The notes below the pieces were generated by a model. It worked only from the letters and a program-made list of their open reading frames with translations. It searched no databases and had not been told where the DNA came from. The translations under genes were made by a program, and so were the position numbers. Positions 1 through 8,837 of a stretch of 64,000 nt of DNA are shown here, piece by piece (the first letter of the stretch is position 1; each line of letters begins with the position of its first letter). Source of the DNA: Nocardia ignorata NBRC 108230 (GTDB taxonomy: Bacteria; Actinomycetota; Actinomycetes; Mycobacteriales; Mycobacteriaceae); NCBI RefSeq assembly GCF_001612905.1, contig NZ_BDBI01000011.1:1-64000 (forward strand), given 5' to 3'.

Positions 1-1035
1 GCGCCACGGCGGACGCACCAGCGCGAGCCCGTCGTCCTGCGGCTCGATCATGCGCAGCCACCCGACCTGCTCGTGCTCGACGTAACCGGTCATCGACAAC
101 ACCGGCGCGAAGGGCACGTCTTCGGCGGTGAGCCGCTTCTCCCACTCCGCGAACGAGCGCTGTTCGAACTCGGCCTCGACGATCTGGGCGAGCTCGAAAT
201 AGTTCGCCTCACGCGGGCGATATTCGGCGAAGCGCGGGTCGACGGCCAGATCGGCGCGATCCATCGCCCGGCACAGGGACTGCCAGAACTTCTGCGACGA
301 GGAGAGATGCACAGCGATGTACTCGCCTGTGGCGGTCGGCGCGCAGAAATTCTGCGCCTGCGGGTGCCTGCTGCGCCGAGTCGGGTCGGCGCCGAGTTCG
401 AAAGCCTGGGTGATGCCGTCGGTGACGAGCACACTGACGGCCTCCATGATCGAGGTCTCCACGTGCTGCGGTTCCCCGGTGCGGTACCGGCCGACCAGCG
501 CGGCGAGCACGCCCGCGGCCGTGCTCAGCCCGGTGACCAGGTCGGCGCTCAACCCGCCGGTGAGCTGGGGACGGCCCTCGTCGCCGAGCAGCGAATACAG
601 GCCGCCGAAGGCTTGCCCGATGGTGTCGTAGGCCGGCCGGGCTGCGAGCGGGCCGCCCGCACCGAAACCGGTGACCGAGCCGTAGACGATGTCCGGGCGT
701 AGCTCGCGACAGACCTCGGGGCCAAGGCCCATCGCAGCCACCTTGCCGGGGCGCATGTTCTCGAGCACCACGTCGAAACGCGGGATCAGCGCCTTCACCA
801 GGGCGATGCCCTCGGGCTGCTTGAGGTCGACGGCCAGGCTGCGCTTGCCGGTGTTGTACTGACGGAAGTACGGGCTGGCGTCGTTCTGGTGACGGCGGAA
901 GTCCTCGCCCACGACGGGCCGCTCCACCTTCACGACTTCGGCACCGAGGGCGCACAACATGGAGGTGGCGAACGGGAGCGAGATGTAGCCCCCGATCTCC
1001 AGGATCCGGATTCCGTCGAGCGGCCTGTGCTGCAT
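1..1035 (-). CDS. CaiB/BaiF (family III) CoA-transferase, 3' end outside window
   Basis: Family III CoA-transferases exchange CoA between a free acid and an acyl-CoA through an aspartyl-CoA intermediate. The frame starts with ATG at 1035 behind GAGGGAGA and is open to the left edge, so 345 residues are visible of a family norm near 400. The N-terminus reads DGIRILEIGGY, followed by GAEVVKVERP and NTGKRSLAVDL, which are standard for the family. The expected nucleophile Asp lies in SADLVTG, near residue 165. The gene is transcribed leftward from the AT-rich promoter region that also serves the plus-strand aldehyde dehydrogenase gene. The family is certain; the acid substrate cannot be read from the sequence. 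Only the C-terminal end is missing, cut by the window edge. Confidence 0.9.
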   Translation of the reverse strand, partial: MQHRPLDGIRILEIGGYISLPFATSMLCALGAEVVKVERPVVGEDFRRHQNDASPYFRQYNTGKRSLAVDLKQPEGIALVKALIPRFDVVLENMRPGKVAAMGLGPEVCRELRPDIVYGSVTGFGAGGPLAARPAYDTIGQAFGGLYSLLGDEGRPQLTGGLSADLVTGLSTAAGVLAALVGRYRTGEPQHVETSIMEAVSVLVTDGITQAFELGADPTRRSRHPQAQNFCAPTATGEYIAVHLSSSQKFWQSLCRAMDRADLAVDPRFAEYRPREANYFELAQIVEAEFEQRSFAEWEKRLTAEDVPFAPVLSMTGYVEHEQVGWLRMIEPQDDGLALVRPPWR

Positions 1036-1060
1036 AGCCTGTCTCCCTCTAGTCACGTGC

Positions 1061-1080
1061 TCATATTATATATTATCGCT
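1061..1080. promoter_or_regulatory. AT-rich operator/promoter island 1
   Basis: A pure A/T run containing CATATTATATATTATC sits 26 bp upstream of the leftward CoA-transferase start in otherwise about 65-70% GC DNA. It contains the ATATTATAT core shared with islands at 1188, 6993, 14452, 14509, 19684 and 22653. It is followed by CGCTGC, as is the island at 19684. It is probably an operator of a GntR/FCD regulator overlapping a -10 element; the assignment to a protein is inference. The rest of 1036-1315 shows no gene. Confidence 0.5.
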
Positions 1081-1187
1081 GCATCGCGGTGTCATGGGTC
1101 ACATCCGGCGAAGGTCGATCGGCGCACGACGGCAACCGACAGAATAGACACAGTGGCGGTGAGCACAGCAGCCCTGGCCTGTGCGCT

Positions 1188-1212
1188 AAGTTATATCATA
1201 TACTTTACATGA
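1188..1212. promoter_or_regulatory. AT-rich operator/promoter island 2
   Basis: AAGTTATATCATATACTT is followed by TACATG, about 105 bp upstream of the aldehyde dehydrogenase start at 1316. It resembles the other A/T islands (TTATATCAT also occurs in islands at 6993 and 14509). Together with island 1 it gives one site for each direction of this divergent promoter. Confidence 0.4.
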
Positions 1213-1315
1213 GCCGGGTCACATGGCACCGACGGAGCGCCGCGCGCTAAACCACCGCTGACCAGGGATTTTCCCACCCGGACACAATCGCCGACGAGGA
1301 CGATAGGTCTACCCC

Positions 1316-2797
1316 ATGAGTGTTCAGACAGAGTTGTGGCAGGGACAGTTCGACAAGCTGTTCATCGGCGGGGGGTGGGTGAATCCGGCAACGCAGCGCA
1401 CGTTCGAGGTGGTCTCCCCCGCCACCGAGGAACCCCTCGCCCGCATAGCCGAGGGCAGCGAGGCCGACATCGACGCTGCTGTCGCTGCCGCCCGCGCCGC
1501 CTTCGATCGCGGCCCGTGGCCTCGGATGGAACTCGCCGAGCGGATCGCGGTGCTCACCCGGGTGAGCGAGATTCTCGCGGACCGGCAGGACGAGGTCGCT
1601 CGCCTGATCAGCGCCGAGATGGGGTGTCCGATCACGCTGTCGACGCGGATGCAGTCGATGGGGACCCGGATGCTGCTCGACGCGTTCATCGAGCTGGCTC
1701 CGCGATACCAGTGGTCCGATATCCGCCGCTCGGTCACCGGCAACGCACTCGTCACGCGCGAACCTGTCGGGGTCGTGGCCGCGGTGGTGCCGTGGAACGC
1801 GCCGCTGCAGATCGCGATCATCAAGTTGGCGCCCGCGCTGCTGGCCGGATGCACCGCTGTGCTGAAGCCGTCACCGGAGACCGCGATGTCGGCGTATCTG
1901 CTCGCCGAGATCTTCGAACAGGCCGGTCTGCCCGACGGCGTGGTGAACATCGTCGTCGCCGGGCGCGAGGTCAGTGAGCACCTGGTCCGCCATCCCGGTG
2001 TCGACAAGGTCTCGTTCACCGGCTCGACGGCCGCGGGCCGCCGAATCGCCGCCATCTGCGGGCAGGACCTGCGCCGCGTCACCCTCGAGCTCGGTGGGAA
2101 GTCGGCCGCGGTACTGCTGGACGACGCCGACCTCGACGCGGTGGTGCCGGTGATCCGGGCGCTGTCGCTGCGCAACACCGGCCAGGTGTGCAGCAACAAG
2201 ACTCGCATCGTGGTGGCCCGTTCGCTGCGCGACGAGCTCTACGACCGGTTGCGCGACATGGTCGGGTCGATGCCGATCGGTGACCCGTTCGATCCGGCGA
2301 CCGAGGTCGGCCCGCTGGTGACCAGCGCCCAGCGCGAACGCGTGGAGAGCTATATCGCGCAGGCCCGGTCCGAGGGCACCCAGGTGCTCGTCGGCGGTGG
2401 CAGGCCCGAAGGTTTGGACCGAGGTTGGTACGTCGAGCCGACGATCTTCGGCGACGTCGATCCCAACGCGCGGATCGCACAGGAGGAGGTGTTCGGTCCG
2501 GTACTGACCGTGCACACCTTCGATACCGAAGCCGAGGCGATCGATATCGCCAACAACTCCGACTACGGCCTCAACGGTTCGGTCTTCGCTGCCGATCCCG
2601 CCCACGCGCTGGCGGTCGCACGCCACATCCGCACCGGCACTGTCGAAGTCAACGGAACCCCCGCCGGCTTCTTCGCCCCACTCGGTGGCTTCAAGAACAG
2701 CGGCATCGGCCGCGAAGCCGGACTCGAAGGCTTCGACGCCTACATCGAATGCAAGTCCTACGGCCTGCCGCAGCCCCTGCTCGACACGCTGGCCTGA
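1316..2797 (+). CDS. aldehyde dehydrogenase (NAD(P)+), ALDH superfamily
   Basis: Oxidises an aldehyde to the carboxylic acid in the cytosol. The 493 residues match the family length. Visible active-site elements are the Asn of VPWNAP, the nucleotide-binding segment VSFTGSTAAG, the general-base Glu in LELGGK, the nucleophile Cys in GQVCSNKTR and the C-terminal FKNSGIGREAG. It is the first gene of a plus-strand pair: the PrpD-family gene starts 27 bp after its stop. It diverges from the CoA-transferase at 1-1035 across two AT-rich islands. The substrate is unknown; the context suggests an aldehyde or semialdehyde arising in branched-chain or alicyclic acyl catabolism. It is one of six ALDH paralogues in this window. 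Confidence 0.93.
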   Translation: MSVQTELWQGQFDKLFIGGGWVNPATQRTFEVVSPATEEPLARIAEGSEADIDAAVAAARAAFDRGPWPRMELAERIAVLTRVSEILADRQDEVARLISAEMGCPITLSTRMQSMGTRMLLDAFIELAPRYQWSDIRRSVTGNALVTREPVGVVAAVVPWNAPLQIAIIKLAPALLAGCTAVLKPSPETAMSAYLLAEIFEQAGLPDGVVNIVVAGREVSEHLVRHPGVDKVSFTGSTAAGRRIAAICGQDLRRVTLELGGKSAAVLLDDADLDAVVPVIRALSLRNTGQVCSNKTRIVVARSLRDELYDRLRDMVGSMPIGDPFDPATEVGPLVTSAQRERVESYIAQARSEGTQVLVGGGRPEGLDRGWYVEPTIFGDVDPNARIAQEEVFGPVLTVHTFDTEAEAIDIANNSDYGLNGSVFAADPAHALAVARHIRTGTVEVNGTPAGFFAPLGGFKNSGIGREAGLEGFDAYIECKSYGLPQPLLDTLA

Positions 2798-2824
2798 CGC
2801 CCCTCACTTTCCGAAAGGTTCTCC

Positions 2825-4219
2825 ATGCCTTCCCTACCCCCGTTGGAAGCCGCCGTCGCCCGGCTGGTCACCGATCTGGAGTACGACTCGATCCCGGCCG
2901 ACGCGCTGGCCGGCGCCCGTCGACTCATGCAAGACCAGCTGGCGGTGCAGATCGGCTGCGCATCCCTGCCATGGAGCCGGGCGGTGCTCGAGCTGACCAA
3001 GGCCTCGCACGCACCCGGCTCGGCCCACGTCACGGCGTCAGGTGACGAAATGAGCGCCGCCGATGCCGCTTTCGTCAACGCGACGTACGGTCACGGCTTC
3101 GAGTACGACGACGCTCACCGATCCAGCTCCAGCCACCCCGGCAGTGCGGTGGTCTCCGCGGCTGTCGCCGTCGGCGAGGAGCTCGGTGCCTCGATGTCGG
3201 AGGTCATCACCGGCATCGTCGCCGGATACGAGGCCTACACCCGGATCGGCATGCTGGCCGCGCCGCAGCTGCTCGAGCGCGGGTTCCATCCGCACGGGGT
3301 GTTGTCGGCGTTCGGTGCCGCCGCCGTCGTCGCGAAGATGCGTGGATTCGATGCCGAGCGCACGATCCACGCGCTGTCGATCGCGATGAGCCACAGCTCG
3401 GGAACCACCGAGTACACCTCGACCGGCGGCTCGGTGAAACGGCTGCATTCGGGGATCGGTACCCGCAACGGGATTCGCGCCGCGGAGATGGCGGCGGCGG
3501 GCATCACCGGTCCGACCACCTTCCTCAGCGGCGGCAAGGGTTTCTACCGCACCTTCGTCGGACGCCCGGTCGCCGAGGACGCCGCCGAATTGCTCGACCC
3601 GACAGCCTCTTTCGAGATCACCCGGGTGTGGATCAAGCCCTACTGCTGCTGCGGCATCAACCACGCCTACATCGACGGCGCCCAGCAGCTCACCGCGCGG
3701 GCCGCCGAGGTCGAGTCCGTTCGGCTCGGCATCCAGTCCGGCGGCGACGTGATCATCGGCAACCAGAACGCCAACGCCTACGCCCCGCAGATCATCGAGC
3801 ACCTGCAATACAGCCTGCCTTTCCAGTTCGCCTTGGCGATCCTGGGCCGTGGCAACGGTTTCCGCGCACATCACGACTACATGGCCGGGCGCCTGGACCT
3901 CAGCGAAGGCAGTGAGGTCGCCGAGATGGCACGCCGGGTGAAGATCGAGGTCGACCCCGAGCTCGACGCCGAATACGCGGGACGCTGGATCGCCGATATC
4001 ACGGTCACCTACCGCGACGGATCCACCGAGCACGTCTTCGTCGACAACCCACGCGGCACCGCCGAGAACCCGATGACGCAGACCGACCTGGACGCCAAGT
4101 TCCGCGACCTCACCGTCGCCGATCTGGGTGCCGAACGCAGCGAGGCCTTGCTGACTGCGATCAACTCCGGGGATCCGGCCACCCCGGTCGTTGAGTTCGC
4201 CGCGCTGTTGCGCGTCTGA
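2825..4219 (+). CDS. MmgE/PrpD family protein
   Basis: Member of the 2-methylcitrate dehydratase/cis-aconitate decarboxylase fold family. At 464 residues it has the usual length. ATG at 2825 follows AAAGG. The family signatures YGHGFEYDD near the N-terminal third and GFHPHGVLSAFG are present, with the conserved IKPYCCCGINHAYID segment around residue 270. It lies 27 bp after the aldehyde dehydrogenase, probably co-transcribed, and is closed by a strong hairpin just after its stop. No citrate synthase or PrpB-like isocitrate lyase is next to it, so methylcitrate dehydration is not supported by context. The family also includes dehydratases and decarboxylases of other hydroxy-acids. Confidence 0.88.
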   Translation: MPSLPPLEAAVARLVTDLEYDSIPADALAGARRLMQDQLAVQIGCASLPWSRAVLELTKASHAPGSAHVTASGDEMSAADAAFVNATYGHGFEYDDAHRSSSSHPGSAVVSAAVAVGEELGASMSEVITGIVAGYEAYTRIGMLAAPQLLERGFHPHGVLSAFGAAAVVAKMRGFDAERTIHALSIAMSHSSGTTEYTSTGGSVKRLHSGIGTRNGIRAAEMAAAGITGPTTFLSGGKGFYRTFVGRPVAEDAAELLDPTASFEITRVWIKPYCCCGINHAYIDGAQQLTARAAEVESVRLGIQSGGDVIIGNQNANAYAPQIIEHLQYSLPFQFALAILGRGNGFRAHHDYMAGRLDLSEGSEVAEMARRVKIEVDPELDAEYAGRWIADITVTYRDGSTEHVFVDNPRGTAENPMTQTDLDAKFRDLTVADLGAERSEALLTAINSGDPATPVVEFAALLRV

Positions 4220-4228
4220 CCCACCGCA

Positions 4229-4270
4229 AAAAGCCTGGCCCGACTCGGATTCGAGTCGGGCCAGGCTTTT
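4229..4270. terminator. strong bidirectional intrinsic terminator
   Basis: A perfect 19-bp stem with a 4-nt loop (GATT) is flanked by A-run on the left arm and T-run on the right arm (AAAAGCC ... GGCTTTT). It ends the aldehyde dehydrogenase/PrpD transcript 9 bp after the stop codon. It can equally stop leftward transcription across the small frame at 4277-4495. Confidence 0.9.
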
Positions 4271-4276
4271 CACATA

Positions 4277-4495
4277 TCAGGGCATCAAGTACAAGCGTTC
4301 GTTCGGCAGACGTGGCAGGTCTGCGTAGTGCGCGGCTGCGACCGTGATGTCACAGAGATGGCGGCCGGCCACATCCTGGACGAAAACCAGCGCTGCCGTC
4401 AGACACGCCACGAATTCCATTCGGATGGTGGCGAATTGGACCATCAATCGAATATCGGGTTCGTGGGGACATGGTGATCGCTTGTCAGATTTCAT
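4277..4495 (-). CDS. possible small protein, 72 residues, unrecognised
   Basis: An ATG-initiated frame of 72 codons fills most of the 319-bp interval (4271-4589) between two terminators. The translation has an FATIRMEFVACLTAALVF stretch that is moderately hydrophobic. The local base composition is less GC-rich than the flanking genes. It lies downstream of the thiolase terminator (4531-4573), so it would need its own promoter. No convincing ribosome-binding site precedes it and I recognise no family. It may be spurious. Confidence 0.25.
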   Translation of the reverse strand: MKSDKRSPCPHEPDIRLMVQFATIRMEFVACLTAALVFVQDVAGRHLCDITVAAAHYADLPRLPNERLYLMP

Positions 4496-4530
4496 CGGGT
4501 GTCGACCTGCTTGTACTCGTCGTTCCGAAT

Positions 4531-4573
4531 GACTGTGCCCCGGCGGGCCTGTTCGGTGCGCCGGGGCACAGTC
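4531..4573. terminator. terminator-like hairpin after thiolase
   Basis: Perfect 15-bp inverted repeat GACTGTGCCCCGGCG / CGCCGGGGCACAGTC with a 13-nt loop, 17 bp beyond the stop of the leftward thiolase. There is no clear T-tract, so it is a hairpin-only terminator typical of actinomycetes. Confidence 0.75.
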
Positions 4574-4589
4574 GGTGCCTGAACGGTGA

Positions 4590-5807
4590 TCAGGCGGTCT
4601 CGAAAGTGGCGGCCATACCTTGGCCGCCACCGATGCACATGGTGGCAAGACCACGGCCACCACCACGTCGGCGCAGTTCGTGCAGCAAGGTGGTGACCAT
4701 GCGCACGCCCGTGGCGCCGATGGGGTGGCCGAGTGAAATGCCGGAACCGTTGACATTGAGCCGGTCGTGATCGCGCCAGCCCCAGCCCTCGAGGACACCG
4801 AGGACCTGCACCGCGAACGCCTCGTTGACTTCGACCAGATCCATCGAGTCGAGCAGCGGGACGGTGTCGGTGCCCTGGCGGGCGGCAAGTTTCGCTACGG
4901 CGGGCACCGGCCCGATACCCATGCGGGAGGGCTCGCAACCCGCGGCGGCCCACCCGGTCAGGTAGCCGATCGGCTCGAGGCCGAGCGCGTCGAGCTGGTC
5001 TTCGGCGACGACGAGAAGCCCTGCGGCAGCATCGTTCTGCTGGCTGGAGTTGCCCGCGGTGACGGTGCCGTCGGGCATGATCGTGCGCAGCTTCGACAGG
5101 GTCTGCGGCGTGGAATCCGGGCGGATCCCCTCGTCGGCGCCGAACACCACCGGGTCACCCTTGCGCTGCGGCACGGTCACCGGAACCACCTCGTCGGCGA
5201 ATCGTCCCTCCGCCCAAGCGGCGGCCGCCCGCTGGTGGCTTCGCGCGGCGAAGGAGTCGGCCTCCTCGCGCATCAGACCGTAGTCCTTTGCGAGGTTTTC
5301 GGCCGTCTCGATCATTCCGGAGATCTCGCCGAACCGGGCCACCGGCTGGGAGCGCTCGCGGCCGCGGTCGAGCCGGTCGAACAGCTGCACGGTGCCCGCG
5401 CGGGCACCCCAGCGCGTGCTGGTCGAGTAGTACTCGATGCGGCTCATCGACTCGACACCACCGGCGAGCACCACATCGGCGGCGCCGGTCTGCACCATCA
5501 TCGCCGAGGTGGCCAGGGCCTGCAGGCCACCGCCGCAGCGGCGGTCGAGCTGCATGCCGGGCACGGTGATCGGCAGTCCGGCGTGCAGCGCCAGCCAGCG
5601 ACCCACGCACGGCACTTCGGAGTTGGCGTAGGACTGGGCGAACACGACATCGTCGATGCGTTCGGGGTCGATCCCGGAACGCTCGATCACCGCGTTCACC
5701 ACGGTGGCGCCCAGGTCCTCGACTGGTACGTCACGCAGGGAACCACCGAAAGTACCGACGGGGGTGCGGGTGGGCGCGACGATCGCGGCCCGGCGCAGGG
5801 TTGACAT
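4590..5807 (-). CDS. acetyl-CoA C-acyltransferase (thiolase)
   Basis: Cleaves a 3-ketoacyl-CoA with CoA to acetyl- or propionyl-CoA plus a shortened acyl-CoA. It has 405 residues, the usual thiolase length. The acylated Cys is in RRCGGGLQAL (the common form is CGSG), the His in SLGHPIGATG, the second Cys in MCIGGGQGMA, and the NEAF motif is present. The start chosen is ATG at 5807 (MSTLRRAAIV) behind GGAG, leaving 13 bp after the upstream acyl-CoA dehydrogenase; longer in-frame starts would run into that gene. It is the last gene of the leftward dehydrogenase/thiolase pair. The adjacent dehydrogenase and CoA-transferases support a beta-oxidation role. Confidence 0.93.
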   Translation of the reverse strand: MSTLRRAAIVAPTRTPVGTFGGSLRDVPVEDLGATVVNAVIERSGIDPERIDDVVFAQSYANSEVPCVGRWLALHAGLPITVPGMQLDRRCGGGLQALATSAMMVQTGAADVVLAGGVESMSRIEYYSTSTRWGARAGTVQLFDRLDRGRERSQPVARFGEISGMIETAENLAKDYGLMREEADSFAARSHQRAAAAWAEGRFADEVVPVTVPQRKGDPVVFGADEGIRPDSTPQTLSKLRTIMPDGTVTAGNSSQQNDAAAGLLVVAEDQLDALGLEPIGYLTGWAAAGCEPSRMGIGPVPAVAKLAARQGTDTVPLLDSMDLVEVNEAFAVQVLGVLEGWGWRDHDRLNVNGSGISLGHPIGATGVRMVTTLLHELRRRGGGRGLATMCIGGGQGMAATFETA

Positions 5808-5820
5808 CCATCGACTCCGA

Positions 5821-6969
5821 TCAGATCGCGTTGCGCGCGATGAGCTGTGCGGCAATGACATTGCGCTGGATCTCGTTGGTGCCCTCACCGACGATCATCA
5901 GCGGCGCGTCGCGGAAGTAGCGCTCCACGTCGTATTCCTTGGAGTAGCCATAGCCACCGTGCACGCGGATCGCATCGAGCGCGATCTGCATCGCGGTCTC
6001 GGACGCGAACAGCTTGGCCATGCCCGCTTCCATATCGGCACGCACGCCGGCGTCCAGTTTCTGGGCGGCGTCGAGGGTCAGCAGGCGGGCGGCGCGTTGC
6101 TTGGTCGCCATGTCGGCCAGCAGATTGCCGACGGACTGGTGCTTCCAGATCGGCTTGCCGAAGGACTCGCGTTCCTGCGCGTAGCGCACCGCGGCGTCGA
6201 GTGCGGCCTGCCCGACACCGAGCGCGCGTGAGGCGACCTGGATACGCCCGACCTCGAGGCCGCGCATCATGTGGCTCCAGCCCAGGTTCGGCACGCCGCC
6301 GAGGATGGCGTCGTCACCGACCTTGCGACCGTCGAACACCAACTCGCAGGCCTCCACGCCGCGGTAGCCGAGCTTGGGCAGCTTCTTGGAGATGATCATC
6401 CCGTCACCGGGTTCCACCAGGATCACGCTCATGCCCTTGTGGGCGGGCGTGGCGTCGCGATCGGTGATACACAGCAGACCGATCAGCCCCGAGTGCGCGG
6501 CGTTGGAGATCCAGGTCTTGGAGCCGGTGATGGACCACTGGTCGCCGTCGCGCACGGCGACGGTGCGCATGGCCTGCAGGTCACTGCCGCCCGCGGGCTC
6601 GGTGAGGGCCATCGTGGCCCGGATCGCACCCTCGGCCATCTTCGGCAGGTACTTCGACTTCTGCTCCGGTGTGCCGAAGGTCTTGATGAGGTAGGTGATC
6701 ACCGAGTGGCCACCGATAGCGCCCGCCAGGCTCATCCAGCCGCGCGCCAGTTGCTCGGTGACACCGGCGAAGCAGGCGGTGCTCACGTCCACACCACCGA
6801 ATTCGGCGGGCGCGAGCAGGCCGAAGAAGCCGAGCTTCTTCATCTCCTCGATGAACTCCTCGGGATAGACATCGTCTTCCTCGAACTCGCGCACGCGGTT
6901 CTTGACCCGCTGGTCGACGAAGTCGGCGACCAGATCGACCATCTGCTGCTCATCGGCTGTGAGGCTCAT
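5821..6969 (-). CDS. acyl-CoA dehydrogenase
   Basis: FAD-dependent alpha,beta-dehydrogenation of an acyl-CoA, with electrons passing to ETF. The 382 residues are canonical. The central flavin-binding segment is ATMALTEPAGGSDLQAM, followed by ITGSKTWISNAAHSG. The C-terminal IVGEGTNEIQR carries the Glu at the position of the catalytic base in short/medium-chain members. ATG at 6969 follows GGGAAGGG. It lies directly upstream of the thiolase, and an A/T island lies 24 bp upstream of its start, overlapping the end of the GntR gene. It therefore probably has its own GntR-controlled promoter within the leftward gene series. Confidence 0.93.
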   Translation of the reverse strand: MSLTADEQQMVDLVADFVDQRVKNRVREFEEDDVYPEEFIEEMKKLGFFGLLAPAEFGGVDVSTACFAGVTEQLARGWMSLAGAIGGHSVITYLIKTFGTPEQKSKYLPKMAEGAIRATMALTEPAGGSDLQAMRTVAVRDGDQWSITGSKTWISNAAHSGLIGLLCITDRDATPAHKGMSVILVEPGDGMIISKKLPKLGYRGVEACELVFDGRKVGDDAILGGVPNLGWSHMMRGLEVGRIQVASRALGVGQAALDAAVRYAQERESFGKPIWKHQSVGNLLADMATKQRAARLLTLDAAQKLDAGVRADMEAGMAKLFASETAMQIALDAIRVHGGYGYSKEYDVERYFRDAPLMIVGEGTNEIQRNVIAAQLIARNAI

Positions 6970-6992
6970 GCCTACCCTTCCCTAGTTCACGC

Positions 6993-7013
6993 ATAAAATA
7001 TTATATCATTTCC
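6993..7013. promoter_or_regulatory. AT-rich operator/promoter island 3
   Basis: ATAAAATATTATATCATTT lies between the acyl-CoA dehydrogenase start (6969) and the last codons of the GntR gene, whose TGA at 7006-7008 is inside it. It shares ATATTATATCATT with the island at 14509. Its position just upstream of a leftward gene suggests a promoter/operator inside a series of co-oriented genes. Confidence 0.5.
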
Positions 7014-7662
7014 AGAAGCCGCGCGATTCAAGCATGTGCACCGCCCGGTCACCACCGTGCAGGAAGTGCTCCTCAGTGACTGCCCGAGCCGTGTCCGCGT
7101 CCCGCGCGCGCAGCGCGGCGAGGATCTCGCGGTGATCGCGGTCGGCGGTGTCGGACCAGTCGTCGTGCGTCTCGTAGAAACCGTGCGGACCGGCGCTGCC
7201 GAGCACCTTGAGTTCGGTGAGCAGTCGCCGGGATCCACTCGCGCGGTTGATCATCCGGTGGAATTCGAAGTTCAGCGACTCGCGGTCCCGGCTCGACGCG
7301 GTCGGCATCCGATCCAGGATCACGCCGAGCGCGTCGAGCGAGGAGATGCCGATCCGCTCGGCCGCGCGAGCGGCGGCCAGCCCGGACACCACGCCGAGCA
7401 ACCAGTAGTGGTCGCGGACATCATCGCGCGTCATCGGAGCGACGAACGCGCCACGCCGGGGCGGCATGTCGACGATGCTCTCCAGTTCCAGGGCGATCAG
7501 CGCCTCGCGCACCGGCAGCTTGCTGATACCGAGCGAATCCGCGATCTCGTCCTGGTCGATCTTGTCGCCCGGACGCAGCTCGCCCGCGAAGATCCGCCGC
7601 CGGATCTCCTGTACGGCGCTGGTTTTCAGGCTGGTCGGCGGCGTGACGCGCGGCAGGTCCAT
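7006..7662 (-). CDS. GntR family regulator, FCD subfamily
   Basis: A ligand-responsive transcription factor of 218 residues. The N-terminal winged helix-turn-helix includes IRRRIFAGELRPGDKI and SLGISKLPVREAL, typical of GntR proteins. The C-terminal FCD domain has the usual metal/ligand histidines in FEFHRMI, RDHREIL and EEHFLHG. ATG at 7662 overlaps the TGA of the upstream CoA-transferase by one base (TGATG), so it is translationally coupled to a catabolic gene. It probably senses an acyl-CoA or acid intermediate and binds the AT-rich islands around this gene block, one of which overlaps its own 3' end. This assignment is inferred from proximity. Confidence 0.92.
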   Translation of the reverse strand: MDLPRVTPPTSLKTSAVQEIRRRIFAGELRPGDKIDQDEIADSLGISKLPVREALIALELESIVDMPPRRGAFVAPMTRDDVRDHYWLLGVVSGLAAARAAERIGISSLDALGVILDRMPTASSRDRESLNFEFHRMINRASGSRRLLTELKVLGSAGPHGFYETHDDWSDTADRDHREILAALRARDADTARAVTEEHFLHGGDRAVHMLESRGFWK

Positions 7663-8837
7663 CAGGTCTCGCTCGGCTGAGGGACCCGGGGAGCGAACTC
7701 GGCCCGGATCGCGTCGGTGTGCGCGCCGAGTTCGGGCACCGAACCGTTGGTCACCGGCCAGTCCCTTGCCGTGCCCGGCGGCAGCAAGGCCGGTACCGGG
7801 CCGGACGGGGTGCCGATCTCGCGCCACCGGCCGCGTTCTCGCAGCTGGGGATGCTCGGCGAGCTCGCGCACGCCGTTGAGCCGCGCGTTTCCGATACCCG
7901 CTTTGTCGGCGGCGTCCTGAACCTCGGCGAGACTCTTTGCTGCGCACCACTTTTCGACAATGGCGTCGACTTCGCCGCGACGCGCGACCCGGTCGTCGTT
8001 GTGTAGATAGCGCGGATCTTCGGCGAGTTCGGGGCAGCCCATGAGCACGGTCATCCGCCGCCACTCCCGATCGCTGGTCGTGCCGAGAACCGCGGTCTGC
8101 CCGTCCGAGGTCGGATACGCGCCGTACGGGGCGATCATCGGCGAACCCATACCGACCGGCACCGGCTCCGTGCCCGCGTGCAGCACCTGGTTGAGCGCGA
8201 AGCCCATCATCTCCGAGACCACATCGAGCATCGCGACCGGCACGACCGCGCCGCGGCCTGTGCGCTCACGGTCGTAGAGCGCGGCCAGGACCGCCGAATA
8301 CGAGTACAGCGCGGTACCGATATCGGCCACGGGGATGCCGGGCTTGGCCGGCTGTCCGGGAACGCCGGTGATCGCACACGAACCCGCCTCGGCCTGGATC
8401 AGCAGGTCGTAGGCACGTTTGTGGTCGAGCGGACCGCCACGGCCGTAGCCGGAGATGTCGACGATGATCAGCCGCGGAAACCGGCGCGTCAGCTCCTCGA
8501 CACCGAGCCCGAGCCGATCCAGCGCGCCCGGGCCCAGATTGCTGACCAGCACATCGGCCCCCGCCAGCATCGCTTCGAGGACCGCCAGGTCATCGGCGGC
8601 GCGCAGATCCAGCGCCGCCGATTCCTTGCCGTGGTTGAGCCAGGTGAAATGCGCCGACAGGCCACCGACAACCGTGTCGTAATGCCGGGTCGAGTCGCCG
8701 TATCCCGGCTGCTCGACCTTGATCACCCTGGCGCCGAGGTCGGCGAGGTGCCGGGTACACAGCGGGGCGGCGATGGCCTGTTCGAGGCCGATCACCGTCA
8801 CCCCGGACAGCGGAGCGCGCATGGGTTCGGTGCTCAT
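7662..8837 (-). CDS. CaiB/BaiF (family III) CoA-transferase
   Basis: Cytosolic CoA-transferase of 391 residues, full family length. The start is [16 protein letters not shown], followed by [11 protein letters not shown]. The predicted nucleophile Asp is in [11 protein letters not shown], followed by the family signature [11 protein letters not shown] at 8837 overlaps the stop of the upstream enoyl-CoA hydratase by ATGA. Its own stop overlaps the GntR start. It belongs to the same leftward operon as the racemase, crotonase and dehydrogenase genes. It probably activates the pathway acid by taking CoA from a product acyl-CoA. Confidence 0.92.
   Translation of the reverse strand: MSTEPMRAPLSGVTVIGLEQAIAAPLCTRHLADLGARVIKVEQPGYGDSTRHYDTVVGGLSAHFTWLNHGKESAALDLRAADDLAVLEAMLAGADVLVSNLGPGALDRLGLGVEELTRRFPRLIIVDISGYGRGGPLDHKRAYDLLIQAEAGSCAITGVPGQPAKPGIPVADIGTALYSYSAVLAALYDRERTGRGAVVPVAMLDVVSEMMGFALNQVLHAGTEPVPVGMGSPMIAPYGAYPTSDGQTAVLGTTSDREWRRMTVLMGCPELAEDPRYLHNDDRVARRGEVDAIVEKWCAAKSLAEVQDAADKAGIGNARLNGVRELAEHPQLRERGRWREIGTPSGPVPALLPPGTARDWPVTNGSVPELGAHTDAIRAEFAPRVPQPSET

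Noticed and set aside
3038..4273. Minus-strand open frame of 411 codons opposite the PrpD-family gene
   Set aside because: Runs through the terminator hairpin and lies opposite a complete recognisable gene.
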